Source: Streptomyces cyaneofuscatus (GTDB taxonomy: Bacteria; Actinomycetota; Actinomycetes; Streptomycetales; Streptomycetaceae). Taken from it: a DNA stretch of 64,000 bases. Location of the stretch: contig NZ_JOEM01000007.1 of assembly GCF_000718135.1 (NCBI RefSeq), positions 310,001 to 374,000 of the forward strand. The letters run 5' to 3'. Positions 43,784 through 52,851 of the stretch are shown in pieces. The translations under genes were made by a program, and so were the position numbers. How positions within the stretch are numbered: position 1 is the first letter of the stretch; each line of letters opens with the position of its first letter. The notes below the pieces were generated by a model, which was given only the letters and a program-made list of their open reading frames with translations, searched no databases and was not told the DNA's origin.

Positions 43784-44226
43784 GCGGCGCCGACCTCGGA
43801 GTGGTGTTCCCGGGCGCCGGCGGAGAGCCCGGCGGGCAGCAGCGCGGCCAGGGTCAGCCCGCCGAGGACGGCGGCCGCTCCCGCCTCGATCTGCCGCCAC
43901 ACACCGGGCAGCGGCGCGGCGGGGCCGGGATAGCCGAGTCCCTCGAGCGGTTCGCCGCGCAGGGTGAGGACGTCGCCGTCGATGGCGCGCACCACGTCGA
44001 GGAGGGTGACCTCGTCGGCGGGTCTGCCGAGCCAGTAGCCGCCCTCGCAGCCGCGCTGGCTGCGGACGAGCCCGGCGCGGCGCAACTCGCCCACGACGGA
44101 CTTCAGGAAACGGAAGGGAATCTCCTGCGAGGAGGCGATGGCTTCGCAGGTGAGCGGACGGCCAGGTTCACGGGCGAGCTCCAGGAGGGCCCGCGTGGCG
44201 TAGTCCGCTTTCGCGGAGATATGCAT
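43780..44226 (-). CDS. Rrf2-family transcriptional regulator
   Basis: A 148-aa winged-helix regulator beginning MHISAKADYATRALLELA, the exact N-terminal pattern of Rrf2 proteins (a second ATG pair 9-12 nt upstream, at 44235/44238, is also possible). The wing reads RSQRGCEGGYWLGRPADEVTL. The Fe-S cysteine triad of IscR/NsrR is missing, so it is more like CymR-type sulfur regulators, whose signal comes through a partner or metabolite. It sits between the sulfur operon and the divergent cupin gene; both of their promoters carry TTGACATCC with related upstream motifs, which makes it the likely local regulator. Confidence 0.87.
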   Translation of the reverse strand: MHISAKADYATRALLELAREPGRPLTCEAIASSQEIPFRFLKSVVGELRRAGLVRSQRGCEGGYWLGRPADEVTLLDVVRAIDGDVLTLRGEPLEGLGYPGPAAPLPGVWRQIEAGAAAVLGGLTLAALLPAGLSAGAREHHSEVGAA

Positions 44227-44320
44227 GGCGCTCATCATGCCCGAAAGGCCGTGCGGAGGCCCTGCCTCCGCAGGATCGATCTGCTACATGACAGCAGTGT
44301 TGCCGCAGATGAACCACAAA

Positions 44321-44366
44321 GGACACCTCTTGACATCCTTTTCCGCGCCGCCTTAGCGTCCCCGCC
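44321..44366 (+). promoter_or_regulatory. Leaderless promoter of the cupin gene
   Basis: TTGACA (44330-44335), a 17-nt spacer and TTAGCG (44353-44358) lie 8 nt before the cupin ATG. The -35 box is embedded in AAGGACACCTCTTGACATCCTT, which shares TTGACATCC and a GGACACC half-site with the sulfur-operon promoter at 42.7 kb. Joint control by the Rrf2 protein is inferred. Confidence 0.6.
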
Positions 44367-44879
44367 ATGAGCGAGCCCCTGACCACCGCAGGCGAAGGTT
44401 TCCACCCGCACCTCCACGAGACCCCCGGGGACCGCCCCACCACTCCGCTGCACACCCGCCTGCACCACATCCGCGCGGACGCGCTGGACGGCGACACCGC
44501 CCAGACGGGCGGGATGCGCCGGTTCGCGGCCATCAGCGGGAAGACGACCGGCTCCGAGAAGCTGTGGATGGGCCAGACCCATGTGGCGCCCGCCACCTCC
44601 TCCTCCGACCACCACCACGGCGCCTCGGAGACGGCCATCCATGTGGTCAGCGGGCACCCGGAGTTCGTGTTCCTCGACGACTCGGGCGAGGAGCCGCAGG
44701 AGGTACGGCTGCGCACGTCACCGGGCGACTACATCTTCGTCCCGCCGTTCGTGCCGCACCGGGAGGAGAACCCCGACCCCTCCGAGGAGGCCGTGGTCGT
44801 CATCGCCCGCTCCACGCAGGAGGCGATCGTGGTCAACCTGCCGCGCCTGTACGCCCTTCCGGCGGATCAGGGCCTCTAG
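44367..44879 (+). CDS. Cupin-domain protein
   Basis: A 170-aa single-domain cupin. The metal-binding motif 1 is SSSDHHHGASETAIHVVSGHPEFVF, and motif 2 is SPGDYIFVPPFVPHREEN; the intermotif distance and overall length fit small dioxygenase-like or sensor cupins. The N-terminal 50 residues contain extra His residues. Cupins of this type often accompany sulfur or cysteine metabolism (cysteine dioxygenase is a cupin), but this protein lacks the full cysteine-dioxygenase signature, so the reaction is unassigned. It is transcribed divergently from the Rrf2 gene from its own leaderless promoter. Confidence 0.83.
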   Translation: MSEPLTTAGEGFHPHLHETPGDRPTTPLHTRLHHIRADALDGDTAQTGGMRRFAAISGKTTGSEKLWMGQTHVAPATSSSDHHHGASETAIHVVSGHPEFVFLDDSGEEPQEVRLRTSPGDYIFVPPFVPHREENPDPSEEAVVVIARSTQEAIVVNLPRLYALPADQGL

Positions 44880-45748
44880 TCACGAGCGCTGGTCGGCGAG
44901 CCAGCGGGAGCCGTCGCCCTCCGCATCGTCGTGGTCGGTGGAGACGCTGACGTACCGCCACTTCTCGTCCTCCTCCAGCCGCCCGGCCCACGCTCCACGC
45001 CCGTACGTGTAGGAGTCCGAGCCCAGCAGGCGCAGCGGGGGCTCGTCGAGAGCGGAGACGGTGAGGACGGCCTGCGCGACCTTGGCCGGATCGCCGTTGG
45101 CCTCGGCGGCGAAGTTCCTCATCGACTCGGCCGCGGCACCGACGGTGGCCCGGTACGGCTCGCTGACGGGCGGGGTGCCCATGGACGACCCGGCCCATTC
45201 CGTCCGCATGCCACCCGCTCCAGGACCGTGACCTTGATGCCCAGCGGGGCGACCTCGGCGGCCGGGGACTCGGAGAAGCCGCCGACGGCCCACTTGGCGG
45301 CGTGGTAGGCGCTCATGCCGGGGCTGCCGATACGGCCGCCGAGGGACGAGATCTGGATGATGCGGCCCCCGCCCTGGCGGCGCAGTACGGGGACGGCGGC
45401 CCGGCTGACGTACACGGTGCCGTAGAAGTTGGTGTCGACCTGCCGGCGGAACACCTCCAAAGTCGTGTCCTCCAGGGCGGCGCGATCACCCTGGCCCGCG
45501 TTGTTGACGACGACGTCCAGCCGCCCGAAGGCCTCGACGGCCTCGCGGACGACGCGCTCGGCGGCGTCGGCGTCGGTAACGTCGAGCCGGGCGGCGCGCA
45601 CCCGGTGGCCGTGGGCGGCGACCAGGCCGTCCAGGGTGCGCGGATCGCGGGCGGTGGCCAGCACCCGGTGGCCGGCGGCGAGTGCGGCGGTGACGATCTC
45701 GCGGCCAAGGCCCCGGGAGGAGCCGGTGACCAGGCATACCTTCGACAT
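44880..45748 (-). pseudogene. Short-chain dehydrogenase/reductase with a -1 frameshift
   Basis: From ATG 45748 the frame encodes a classical SDR: VCLVTGSSRGLGREIV, NNAG, the catalytic ISSLGGRIGSPGMSAYHAAKWAV (Ser, Tyr, Lys) and the motif EVAPLGIKVTVLE. Near 45218 the frame breaks: the expected Glu-Pro-Gly-Gly continues one frame over as GGMRTEWAGSSMGTPP and runs to the stop at 44880 with normal SDR C-terminal sequence. Restoring one G/C around 45216-45219 gives an intact protein of about 289 aa. Either a real inactivating deletion or a sequencing error. It is divergent from the TetR gene, which probably represses it. Confidence 0.83.
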
Positions 45749-45853
45749 GGATGAACTCCGTCCGTACGGGATGAGCACGATGAGCACAGGAATAGAGACG
45801 TACGGGGGCGCGGCACGGACCGTGCCGGACAGACCCCCGGGAAGCGATGCGCA

Positions 45854-45882
45854 GAGATAACGCAATGCGATTGCGCTATCTC
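45854..45882. promoter_or_regulatory. TetR operator candidate 1
   Basis: A 29-bp interrupted palindrome, GAGATAACGCAA-TGCGA-TTGCGCTATCTC with one mismatch pair, lies between the divergent SDR and TetR genes. It shares the TAACGCA half-site with the second palindrome 18 bp away. Confidence 0.65.
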
Positions 45883-45900
45883 CACGCCAACACGCCGCCG

Positions 45901-45928
45901 CCGTTAACGCAGTGCCCGTGCGTTACGG
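45901..45928. promoter_or_regulatory. TetR operator candidate 2
   Basis: CCGTTAACGCA-GTGCCCG-TGCGTTACGG forms a second imperfect palindrome ending 7 bp before the TetR ATG. The repeated TAACGCA half-sites suggest two operators for autoregulation and control of the SDR. Confidence 0.65.
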
Positions 45929-45935
45929 CGGGGCC

Positions 45936-46583
45936 ATGCAACGCCGCGCCCGTTCGCCCGAGGCCAAGCTCCGCCGGACCGAGGACCTGCTCGACGCCGC
46001 CCGGGCGCTCGCCGCCGCCCGGGGCGGGGTCCGGCACCTCACGCTGGCGGCCGTCACCGAGGCCGCCGGCCTGCACCCCTCGGCCGTGCGCCGCTACTTC
46101 GACAGCAAGGAGGAGCTCCTGCTCGAACTGGCCGAACGCGGCTGGCACGAGTGGAGCCTCCTTCTCACCGCCCGCCTGGCGGACGCCCGCGACCTCACCC
46201 CGGCGCAGACCGCGGACGCCGTGGCGGGCACCCTCGCCGCGCGACCGCTCTTCTGCGACCTGCTCACCCATGTCCCGCTCAGCCTGGAGGGCGATGTCGA
46301 CATCGAGCGAGCCCGCCGCTTCAAGACCAGCTCGTTCACGTCGTACGACGCCATCGTCGGCACCCTCACCGGCGCGGGCACCATGACCGGCGCTCAGGTC
46401 CAGGACCTCATCACGGTGGCCCTGGGGCTGACGGCCAACCTGTGGCAGATCTCCCACCCCACGCCCACGCTCGCCGCCCTCTACGCCCAGAACCCCCGCT
46501 GGGAGCACATCGCCCTGGACTTCGAGCCCCGGCTGACCCGGCTGCTCCGGGCGACGGCCACGGGGCTCACCGCCGGCAGCTAG
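45936..46583 (+). CDS. TetR-family transcriptional regulator
   Basis: A 215-aa repressor. The N-terminal helix-turn-helix reads TEDLLDAARALAAARG, then LTLAAVTEAAGLHPSAVRRYFDSKEELLLEL, the standard TetR recognition unit. The C-terminal ligand domain is helical and includes a TetR_C-like SFTSYDAIVGTL segment. ATG 45936 was chosen over an in-frame GTG at 45912 because it starts right before the conserved helix and because the earlier GTG lies inside an operator palindrome. It is divergent from the SDR gene and ends overlapping the convergent MFS gene by 17 nt. Confidence 0.9.
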   Translation: MQRRARSPEAKLRRTEDLLDAARALAAARGGVRHLTLAAVTEAAGLHPSAVRRYFDSKEELLLELAERGWHEWSLLLTARLADARDLTPAQTADAVAGTLAARPLFCDLLTHVPLSLEGDVDIERARRFKTSSFTSYDAIVGTLTGAGTMTGAQVQDLITVALGLTANLWQISHPTPTLAALYAQNPRWEHIALDFEPRLTRLLRATATGLTAGS

Positions 46584-47781
46584 AGCCTCTCGTTCCGATC
46601 ATGCCGCGCCCGCCTCCGGACGTCCGGCGCGGCGCGTCCGGCCGGGCCGGTTCCGTGAGGGTGAGGAAGAGCAGCCAGCTCAGGGCGGGCATCGCGATCA
46701 GCGGCAGCAGGGCGGTCTGCAGGGACGTGGCATCGGCCAGCCGGCCGATCAGCGGGCTGAACAGGCCGCCGACACTCACCGTCAGCCCCAGGGTGATGCC
46801 ACTGGCCGTGCCGACCCGGCTGGGCAGATAGTCCTGAGCCAGGGTCACCTGGAGCGAGAACGGGACGTAGAGGCCCGCCGAGGTCAGGGCGATACACACG
46901 TAGAGAGCCGACGACCCCGGCAGGAGGACGAGCCCCGCGACCGCCCCCACCGTGAGGAGGTAGGACCGGCGCACCACCGTCACGCGGTCCCAGCGCTCGG
47001 CGAGAGCGCCGCCCAGGACGGTGCCGACCGCGCCGCCGAGGTAGAGCACGACCAGGGCCGCGGTCCCTGCCGCCGCCCCGCCGCCGGTGCGTTGGCGCAC
47101 GTAGAACGCGATGAACGTACTCAGGCCGATGAAGACGACGGACCGGCAGACCACGGCCAGGGCGAGCCTCACGAACGAGGCCACATCGTCGGGAACCGCG
47201 GGTGCCGTGCCCGCTTCCGGGGCTGCTGACGTCAGGCGTTCCAGGCCGCGCAGTACGGGCAGTGTCAGCAGGCTCCCGACGAGGGCGGGGACGACGAGCA
47301 GCGGGGTGAGCCGCAGTCCCCCGGCGCCGACGACCACGGCCACCAGGACGGGCGCGAGGGCGAAGCCGAGGTTGCCGCCCAGGGAGAACCAGCCCATCGC
47401 CGTATGGCTGCCCCCACTGGCGACGCGCGCCACCCGGGCGGACTCCGGGTGGTACGCGGCCACACCGACCCCGCCGATGCCCACGAACAGCAGGGTCAGC
47501 GCGTAGGAGTCGCCCAGCCCGCTCAGGGCGATCCCGAGACCTCCGACGAGCGTGCTCACGGGCAGCAGCCAGGGCATCGCCCGGCGGTCGGTCGCCAGAC
47601 CGAACAGGGGTTGCGCGACGGAGGAGAGCAGCGACGCGGCGAGCACGATGCCGGAGACCGCGGCGTAGGTGTAGGCGCGTTCGGCGACGAAGTACGGGAC
47701 GAGCGCGGCCACGGCGCCCTGGTAGACGTCGACGCACGCGTGCCCGATGGACAGCAGGGTGATTGCCTTGTTTCTCGCCAC
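46567..47781 (-). CDS. MFS transporter, fosmidomycin-resistance (FsmR)-like
   Basis: A 404-aa 12-TM transporter. The N-terminus NKAITLLSIGHACVDVYQGAVAALVPYFV is the FsmR-type opening with the conserved HxxxD in helix 1, and the loop 2-3 motif is reduced to LFGLATDRR. The GTG at 47781 follows a purine-rich GGCGGA; a longer frame upstream would run through the AraC promoter. It is divergent from the AraC-family gene with a 53-nt gap, a usual arrangement for an exporter and its activator. The substrate is not predictable. Confidence 0.88.
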   Translation of the reverse strand: MARNKAITLLSIGHACVDVYQGAVAALVPYFVAERAYTYAAVSGIVLAASLLSSVAQPLFGLATDRRAMPWLLPVSTLVGGLGIALSGLGDSYALTLLFVGIGGVGVAAYHPESARVARVASGGSHTAMGWFSLGGNLGFALAPVLVAVVVGAGGLRLTPLLVVPALVGSLLTLPVLRGLERLTSAAPEAGTAPAVPDDVASFVRLALAVVCRSVVFIGLSTFIAFYVRQRTGGGAAAGTAALVVLYLGGAVGTVLGGALAERWDRVTVVRRSYLLTVGAVAGLVLLPGSSALYVCIALTSAGLYVPFSLQVTLAQDYLPSRVGTASGITLGLTVSVGGLFSPLIGRLADATSLQTALLPLIAMPALSWLLFLTLTEPARPDAPRRTSGGGRGMIGTRGSSCRR

Positions 47782-47834
47782 TCCGCCATCGTCGCCAGGC
47801 ACCGGCTGTCGGACTTCCGATATAAAGACAACCC

Positions 47835-48596
47835 ATGACGGAGATCCGCCATGAGCCGGTCGCCCCGACCCGCACACAATGGCTGGCGCCCGGTTCGGAC
47901 ATCGACGCCCACCGCCACGACGACCACCAGATCGTCTACGCGGCACGCGGCGTCCTGGCCGTCACCACCGATGCCGGTACGTGGATCGCGCCGGCGAACC
48001 GGGCCATCTGGGTGCCGGCAGGCACCGTGCACGCCCACCGTGCCCATGGGGCACTCCAGTTGCACCTGGTCGGGCTGGACGCGACGGAGAACCCCCTCGG
48101 GCTGGACGCCCCGGCCGTACTGACCGTGGAGCCGCTGCTGCGGGAGCTGATCCTCGCCCACACCGGCACCCCCGGCGACGACGTCGGCCCCGAGCGCCGC
48201 CGGCTGCGGGCCGTGCTGCTGGACCGGCTGGCGGCCTCGCCGCAGCAGCCGGTCCAGCTTCCCTCCCCCTCCGACCCGCGCCTGAGGCACATCTGCGACA
48301 CCCTGCGCGCCGACCCCGCGGACCGGCGCACGCTGGCCGCCCTGAGCAGGGAGTCCGGCGCGAGCGCGCGCACACTGTCCCGGCTCTTCACCGCCGAGCT
48401 GGGCATGACGTTCCCTCAGTGGCGCACCCAGCTCCGCCTCTACCACGCCCTGGTCCTGCTGGCCGAGGACACTCCGGTGACCACCGTGGCCCACCGGTGC
48501 GGCTGGGCGTCCGCCAGCGCGTTCATCGACGTCTTCCGCCGGGCCTACGGCCACACCCCGGGCCGGCATCTGCCGCGAGGACGCTCACCCCGGTGA
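47835..48596 (+). CDS. AraC-family regulator with cupin sensor domain
   Basis: A 253-aa activator. The N-terminal cupin (IDAHRHDDHQIVYAARGVL, then WVPAGTVHAHRAHG) probably senses a small ligand. The C-terminal half holds the two AraC helix-turn-helix units: RTLAALSRESGASARTLSRLF and VTTVAHRCGWASASAFIDVFRRAYGHTP. Its divergent neighbour, the FsmR-like exporter, is the likely target; the 53-bp intergenic region contains CGGACTTCCG. Confidence 0.9.
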   Translation: MTEIRHEPVAPTRTQWLAPGSDIDAHRHDDHQIVYAARGVLAVTTDAGTWIAPANRAIWVPAGTVHAHRAHGALQLHLVGLDATENPLGLDAPAVLTVEPLLRELILAHTGTPGDDVGPERRRLRAVLLDRLAASPQQPVQLPSPSDPRLRHICDTLRADPADRRTLAALSRESGASARTLSRLFTAELGMTFPQWRTQLRLYHALVLLAEDTPVTTVAHRCGWASASAFIDVFRRAYGHTPGRHLPRGRSPR

Positions 48597-48609
48597 GCCC
48601 GCCCGGCGG

Positions 48610-48637
48610 GGCGGGACCCCCGCTCGGAGGTCCCGCC
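48610..48637. terminator. Bidirectional terminator
   Basis: GGCGGGACC-N10-GGTCCCGCC, a perfect 9-bp stem, lies between the convergent AraC and aminopeptidase genes and can serve both. Confidence 0.7.
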
Positions 48638-48681
48638 CAACCTTTGAACGCGTCATACGGCTCGGGGCCGTACGACCGGAC

Positions 48682-50349
48682 TCAGAAGCGGTCCGCGGCG
48701 CGCTCCGGGAGCGGCGACCCGGGGAGCTCGTCCCCCTTCCGGTTCTGCCGCGCGTCCGCGTTCGATGCGGCGGTCGCCCGGCAGGTCACGTCCTTCGCCG
48801 GAAGCTTTCCGGAGAGCAGGTAGCCCGTGACCGTACCGTCCGTGCACGCGTTGCCGCTCGGGTAGACACCGTGGCCCTCGCCGCCCAGGACGGTGACCAT
48901 CCTGGAGCGCTTCAGGTCCTTGTGGAGGGCCTGGGCGCTGGGCAGCGGGGTCTGCGAGTCCCACTCGTTCTGGACGATCAGGGAGCCGGCCCTGTTGTTC
49001 ACCACGGTCGCCCGTTCCACCGACGGGTTCCAGAACGCACAGGGCTTGATGCTGGACGCGAAGTCGCCGAAGAGCGGGTAGCGGCCCTTGTCCGCGATGG
49101 CGTCCTGCCGGTAGCGCTCGGGGTTTCGCGGCCAGGCGGCCGAGTTGTCGCCGCACACCACGGCCCAGAAGCTCGCCGTCATGTTGTCCGCCGGCACGCC
49201 GGCGGCTGTGCGCGCCGCCCCGGTGGTCCCGGTGAACGCCGTGAGCTTCCGCGCGGCAGCTGGCTGACCGTCCGCGGCCTTCTTCAGCTCCACGAACGCC
49301 TCGGTGGCGGTCTGCGGGCTGAAGACCGCCGCCCGCATGCCGATGCGGATGTCATCGCCGGTCAGCAGGAGCCCGTCCAGCTCGATGGGCTTCCTGTCGG
49401 CCCGCGCGACCAGCTCCCAGAAGGTCCGGTCGACCTTCTTCGGCGTGTCACCGAGGCCGTACGTCTCCGAACGCGCGGCGGCCCACCCGGTCCACCGGTC
49501 GAACGCGGGCTCGGCGCCCCACGCCCACCACTGGACCATGCCCCGCCAGGCGAGCGCCGGATCGACCGCGCTGTCCAGCACGAACCGGTCGGCGCGGCCG
49601 GGGAAGAGCTGGGTGTAGACGGCGCCCAGATAGGTGCCGTACGAGTATCCGAGGTAGGAGATCTTCCGCTCGCCGAGGACCGCCCGGAGCAGGTCCAGGT
49701 CGCGGGCGGTGTTGCGGGTGGTGATGTGCGGGAGGGTGGCGCCCGCCTTCGCCCGGCACTTGTCCGCGACCTTGCGCGCCCAGGCGACGTCCTTGGCGAA
49801 CGTCTCCTTCTTGTACGGCCGCAGCCATTCCTCCTCGTCCGGTGTCAGGCCGCAGGTGACCGGGCTGCTCTCCCCCACCCCGCGCGGGTCGAAGCCGATG
49901 AGGTCGTACTTCCGCAGGACGGACTTCGGCAGCTCCTCCCGCAGCGCCAGCGGCATATAGGTGCCCGAGCCCCCGGGGCCACCGGGGTTGGAGAGCAGCA
50001 CACCGTGGCGTTTGCCGGGCTCGGCGGTCCTGATCCGGGATATCGCCAGGTCGATCCGCTTCCCGCCGGGTGCCCGGTAGTCCAGCGGGACCTTGATCGT
50101 GGCGCACTGGAACTCCGCCGGAGCAGTGGATGCGCACCGCTTCCATCGCGGCTTCTGCTTCGTGTACCGGTCCAGCGCGGCGCCCTGGGCGGCCGACGGA
50201 AGGGCGGCGGAGGGAGGGGCTGCGTACGAGGAGGCGACCGATGGGGCGGCGGCGGCCGGGGCGGCGCTGGCGGTGGAGGTGGCGAGCGCGGGAGCCAGCG
50301 TTGCCATGAGACTCACGGCCAACAGCGGCACAAGACGTCGTCTGCGCAC
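48682..50349 (-). CDS. Secreted tripeptidyl aminopeptidase-type alpha/beta hydrolase
   Basis: A 555-aa exported serine peptidase of the S33 (Tap/SlpD/SlpE) group that trims N-terminal tripeptides. A basic N-terminus and hydrophobic core lead to an Ala-rich cleavage site about residue 30, followed by a Pro/Ser/Ala pro-segment. The fold shows VLLSNPGGPGGSGTYM, YDLIGFDPRGVGESSPVTC, the nucleophile motif LGYSYGTYLG, the acid region VQNEWDSQTPL and the His in GGEGHGVYPSG; the terminal TAP domain carries the usual Cys residues. GTG 50349 is the first start before the signal peptide. The protein acts extracellularly together with secreted proteases such as the subtilisin at 53.5-56.8 kb. Confidence 0.92.
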   Translation of the reverse strand: MRRRRLVPLLAVSLMATLAPALATSTASAAPAAAAPSVASSYAAPPSAALPSAAQGAALDRYTKQKPRWKRCASTAPAEFQCATIKVPLDYRAPGGKRIDLAISRIRTAEPGKRHGVLLSNPGGPGGSGTYMPLALREELPKSVLRKYDLIGFDPRGVGESSPVTCGLTPDEEEWLRPYKKETFAKDVAWARKVADKCRAKAGATLPHITTRNTARDLDLLRAVLGERKISYLGYSYGTYLGAVYTQLFPGRADRFVLDSAVDPALAWRGMVQWWAWGAEPAFDRWTGWAAARSETYGLGDTPKKVDRTFWELVARADRKPIELDGLLLTGDDIRIGMRAAVFSPQTATEAFVELKKAADGQPAAARKLTAFTGTTGAARTAAGVPADNMTASFWAVVCGDNSAAWPRNPERYRQDAIADKGRYPLFGDFASSIKPCAFWNPSVERATVVNNRAGSLIVQNEWDSQTPLPSAQALHKDLKRSRMVTVLGGEGHGVYPSGNACTDGTVTGYLLSGKLPAKDVTCRATAASNADARQNRKGDELPGSPLPERAADRF

Positions 50350-50647
50350 GATATCGATCCTTCCGGTCGCGTATATCGGTCGGGAAAGACCCTTCCGGAA
50401 CCGGCCGCGCCGGCGGATCCCTCCGCGGGGCGCACTTGTATCCAGCCTGGGAATGACGCAACAGGCTTGTGTGATACCGGAGTTGTAGGCGGTGATCTGG
50501 CATCCGGCCGCCGCCGCATATCATCCCGGTGGGGGCCGTCACGGAAATCCGCAGGTGGAGAGCCGTCCCCTGGCGCGTTTCCGCGGCGGAGGGCCGGCCG
50601 TGCACGCGTTCTTGACTCCCCGTCCCCCAGGTCTCTGGAGCCACCCC

Positions 50648-51331
50648 ATGCCACGCGTCCTCCTCGTCGAAGACGACCGCTCCGTGCGCGAGGGCATCGA
50701 GCTCGGGCTGCGGCGGCTCGGGCACGAGGTGCTCGCCACCGCGACCGGTGAGGCCGGCCTGGAGGCGCTGGGGGCCTTCCGCCCCGATCTCCTGCTGCTC
50801 GACCTGATGCTGCCCGCCATGAACGGCGTGCAGGTGTGTCACCGCATACGCGAGGCCGGGCAGTTGCCGATCATCATGCTGACCGCGCGCGGCGACGACG
50901 GCGACATCGTCCTCGGCCTGGACGCGGGCGCGGACGACTACATCGTCAAGCCCGCCCGTGCCGAGATCGTCGAGGCCCGCATCCGTGCCGTGCTGCGCCG
51001 CGCCGAGGACCCGGCCGGTGCGCGGCCCCCGGTCGAGCACCACGGTGAACTCACCGTCGACCGCGCCGCTCACACCGTCCTCAGGTCCGGCGCCCCGCTC
51101 CCCCTCGCACCGTCCGAACTCAAGCTGCTGCTGCACCTGTCCGCGGTGCCGGAGCAGGTCTTCAGCCGGCAGCGGCTCCTGAAGGAGGTCTGGGAGCTCA
51201 GCTACCACAGCGACGTCCGCCTGGTGGACGCCTGTGTGCGCCGGCTGCGCATCAAGATCGGCGAGCCGCCCGGCGCCCCCCGGTACATCCAGACCTTGCG
51301 CGGCCTCGGCTACCGCTTCGGCCCGCTGTGA
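50648..51331 (+). CDS. OmpR-type response regulator (AfsQ1/CseB-like)
   Basis: A 227-aa response regulator. The receiver domain has the acidic pair Glu8-Asp9-Asp10, the phosphoacceptor Asp52 in LLLLDLMLP, Thr in IIMLTARG and Lys in YIVKPA. The C-terminal winged helix ends with the recognition segment VRLVDACVRRLRIKIGE and the typical GLGYRFGPL. The ATG at 50648 begins exactly at the receiver strand. Its stop overlaps the kinase GTG by four bases. The gene order regulator-kinase-lipoprotein resembles the AfsQ and Cse envelope-stress systems of Streptomyces, but orthology cannot be settled by reading. Confidence 0.9.
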   Translation: MPRVLLVEDDRSVREGIELGLRRLGHEVLATATGEAGLEALGAFRPDLLLLDLMLPAMNGVQVCHRIREAGQLPIIMLTARGDDGDIVLGLDAGADDYIVKPARAEIVEARIRAVLRRAEDPAGARPPVEHHGELTVDRAAHTVLRSGAPLPLAPSELKLLLHLSAVPEQVFSRQRLLKEVWELSYHSDVRLVDACVRRLRIKIGEPPGAPRYIQTLRGLGYRFGPL

Positions 51332-52851
51332 GACCGCCCGCGGCGACCGTCGCGTTCGGGCTGCGCACCCGGCTGGTGCTCGCGTTCCTGCTGGTGGCGG
51401 CGGTCAGCGCCGTCACGACCGCCGCGCTGACCTACCGTGAGGCGCGCAACGCGGTCCTCACCCGCGCGCAGGACACGGCCGTCGTCTCCTTCCGCGAGGA
51501 GGCCGAGCGGTTCGTCCCGGGCCTGCCGCTGGACCCGGACGGGCTGCGGTGGCACCTGTACGACATCGCGGCGCGCGCCAAGCCCCACCCGTGGATCGTC
51601 TTCGCCGAGTACGGCTCCGTGCGCGCCTCCTCGGGTGACCGGCCCGTCTCCGGTGTGCTCACCGAGGAGCTGCGCCGCGCCGCGCGCACCTCGCCGAACG
51701 GCAGCTTCGAGCGGGTCGTCAAGGACGGCAAGGCGTATCTGACGATCGGGATGCCGGTGCTGACCCGGGTCGTCGCCGGTGGCCGCGCGGTGCCGAGCGG
51801 CCTCGTTCTGTACGCCGTGATGCCCATGACGAACGAGGAGGTGGACATCGACGCGCTGGTGACCGCCGCCCGCGACGGTGCGCTGCCGGGGCTGGCCGTG
51901 GCCCTGGTGCCCGCGCTCCTGGCTGCGCGCAGTGTGCTGCGCCCCGTCCGTGCACTGCGGCGTGCCGCACACTCCATGGGCGGCGGCCGGCTCGACACCC
52001 GCATCCCGGTGCGGGGCCGGGACGAAATGGCCGACCTGGCAAGGACGTTCAACGAGTCGGCGGCCCGACTGGAGCACTCCGTACAGGAGTTGCGGGACGC
52101 CGGCGGGCGGGCCCGGCGGTTCGCCTCGGACGTCTCGCACGAGTTGCGCACCCCGCTCGCCGGGATGCTCGCCGTCGCGGACGTGCTGGACGAGGATGCC
52201 GGGGAGCTCGGCCCGGACACCGCGCGGGCGGTGCGTCTGATCAGCGCCGAGACGACCAAACTGGCCGTGCTGGTGGAGGATCTGATGGAGATCTCCCGCT
52301 TCGACGCCCGCGCCGCGGAACTCACCACGGACGAGGTGGATGCGGCGGAGTCCGTACGGAACACGCTGTCCGACCGGCAGTGGCTCGGCCGGGTCCGCAC
52401 CGAGCTGCCCGACGGGTTCCGTATCCGCCTCGACCCGCGCCGCTTCGACGTGGTCGTGGCCAACCTCGTCGGCAACGCCCTGCGCCACGGCGCCGAACCG
52501 GTCACCGTACGGCTCTCCAAGCGCGGGGATGCGCTGGTCACGGAGGTGCGCGACTGCGGCCCCGGGATCGCCCCGGAGGCGCTGCCGCACATCTTCGACC
52601 GCTTCTACAAGGCGGACGACGCCCGTTCCCGCTCGACGGGCAGCGGCCTCGGGCTGGCGATCGCCGAGGAGAACGTGACGCTGCACGGCGGCACCCTCCG
52701 CGCGGAGAACGTGCCCGGGGGCGGTGCGTTGTTCACCGTGGAACTGCCCTTCGAGGGGCCCACGTCCGGGAGCGGCGGGCCGGACGGTCCGGCGGCCGGT
52801 GAGGGCTCGGAAGCTGCGGACAGCCGGGGCGTGAAGAGGTCGGGTAGGTGA
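51328..52851 (+). CDS. Sensor histidine kinase
   Basis: A 507-aa membrane kinase. Two transmembrane segments (about residues 12-35 and 183-200) enclose an extracytoplasmic sensor of about 150 aa. Then HAMP (RPVRALRRAAHSMGGGRLD), the dimerisation H-box FASDVSHELRTPLAGM with His271, the N-box LVGNALRHGAE, DCGPGIA and GSGLGLAIAEENVTLHGG. The last 30 residues are a Gly/Ser/Pro tail. Starts (GTGA) and ends (GTGA) overlap both neighbours, so the three genes are produced together. Confidence 0.92.
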   Translation: MRPPAATVAFGLRTRLVLAFLLVAAVSAVTTAALTYREARNAVLTRAQDTAVVSFREEAERFVPGLPLDPDGLRWHLYDIAARAKPHPWIVFAEYGSVRASSGDRPVSGVLTEELRRAARTSPNGSFERVVKDGKAYLTIGMPVLTRVVAGGRAVPSGLVLYAVMPMTNEEVDIDALVTAARDGALPGLAVALVPALLAARSVLRPVRALRRAAHSMGGGRLDTRIPVRGRDEMADLARTFNESAARLEHSVQELRDAGGRARRFASDVSHELRTPLAGMLAVADVLDEDAGELGPDTARAVRLISAETTKLAVLVEDLMEISRFDARAAELTTDEVDAAESVRNTLSDRQWLGRVRTELPDGFRIRLDPRRFDVVVANLVGNALRHGAEPVTVRLSKRGDALVTEVRDCGPGIAPEALPHIFDRFYKADDARSRSTGSGLGLAIAEENVTLHGGTLRAENVPGGGALFTVELPFEGPTSGSGGPDGPAAGEGSEAADSRGVKRSGR

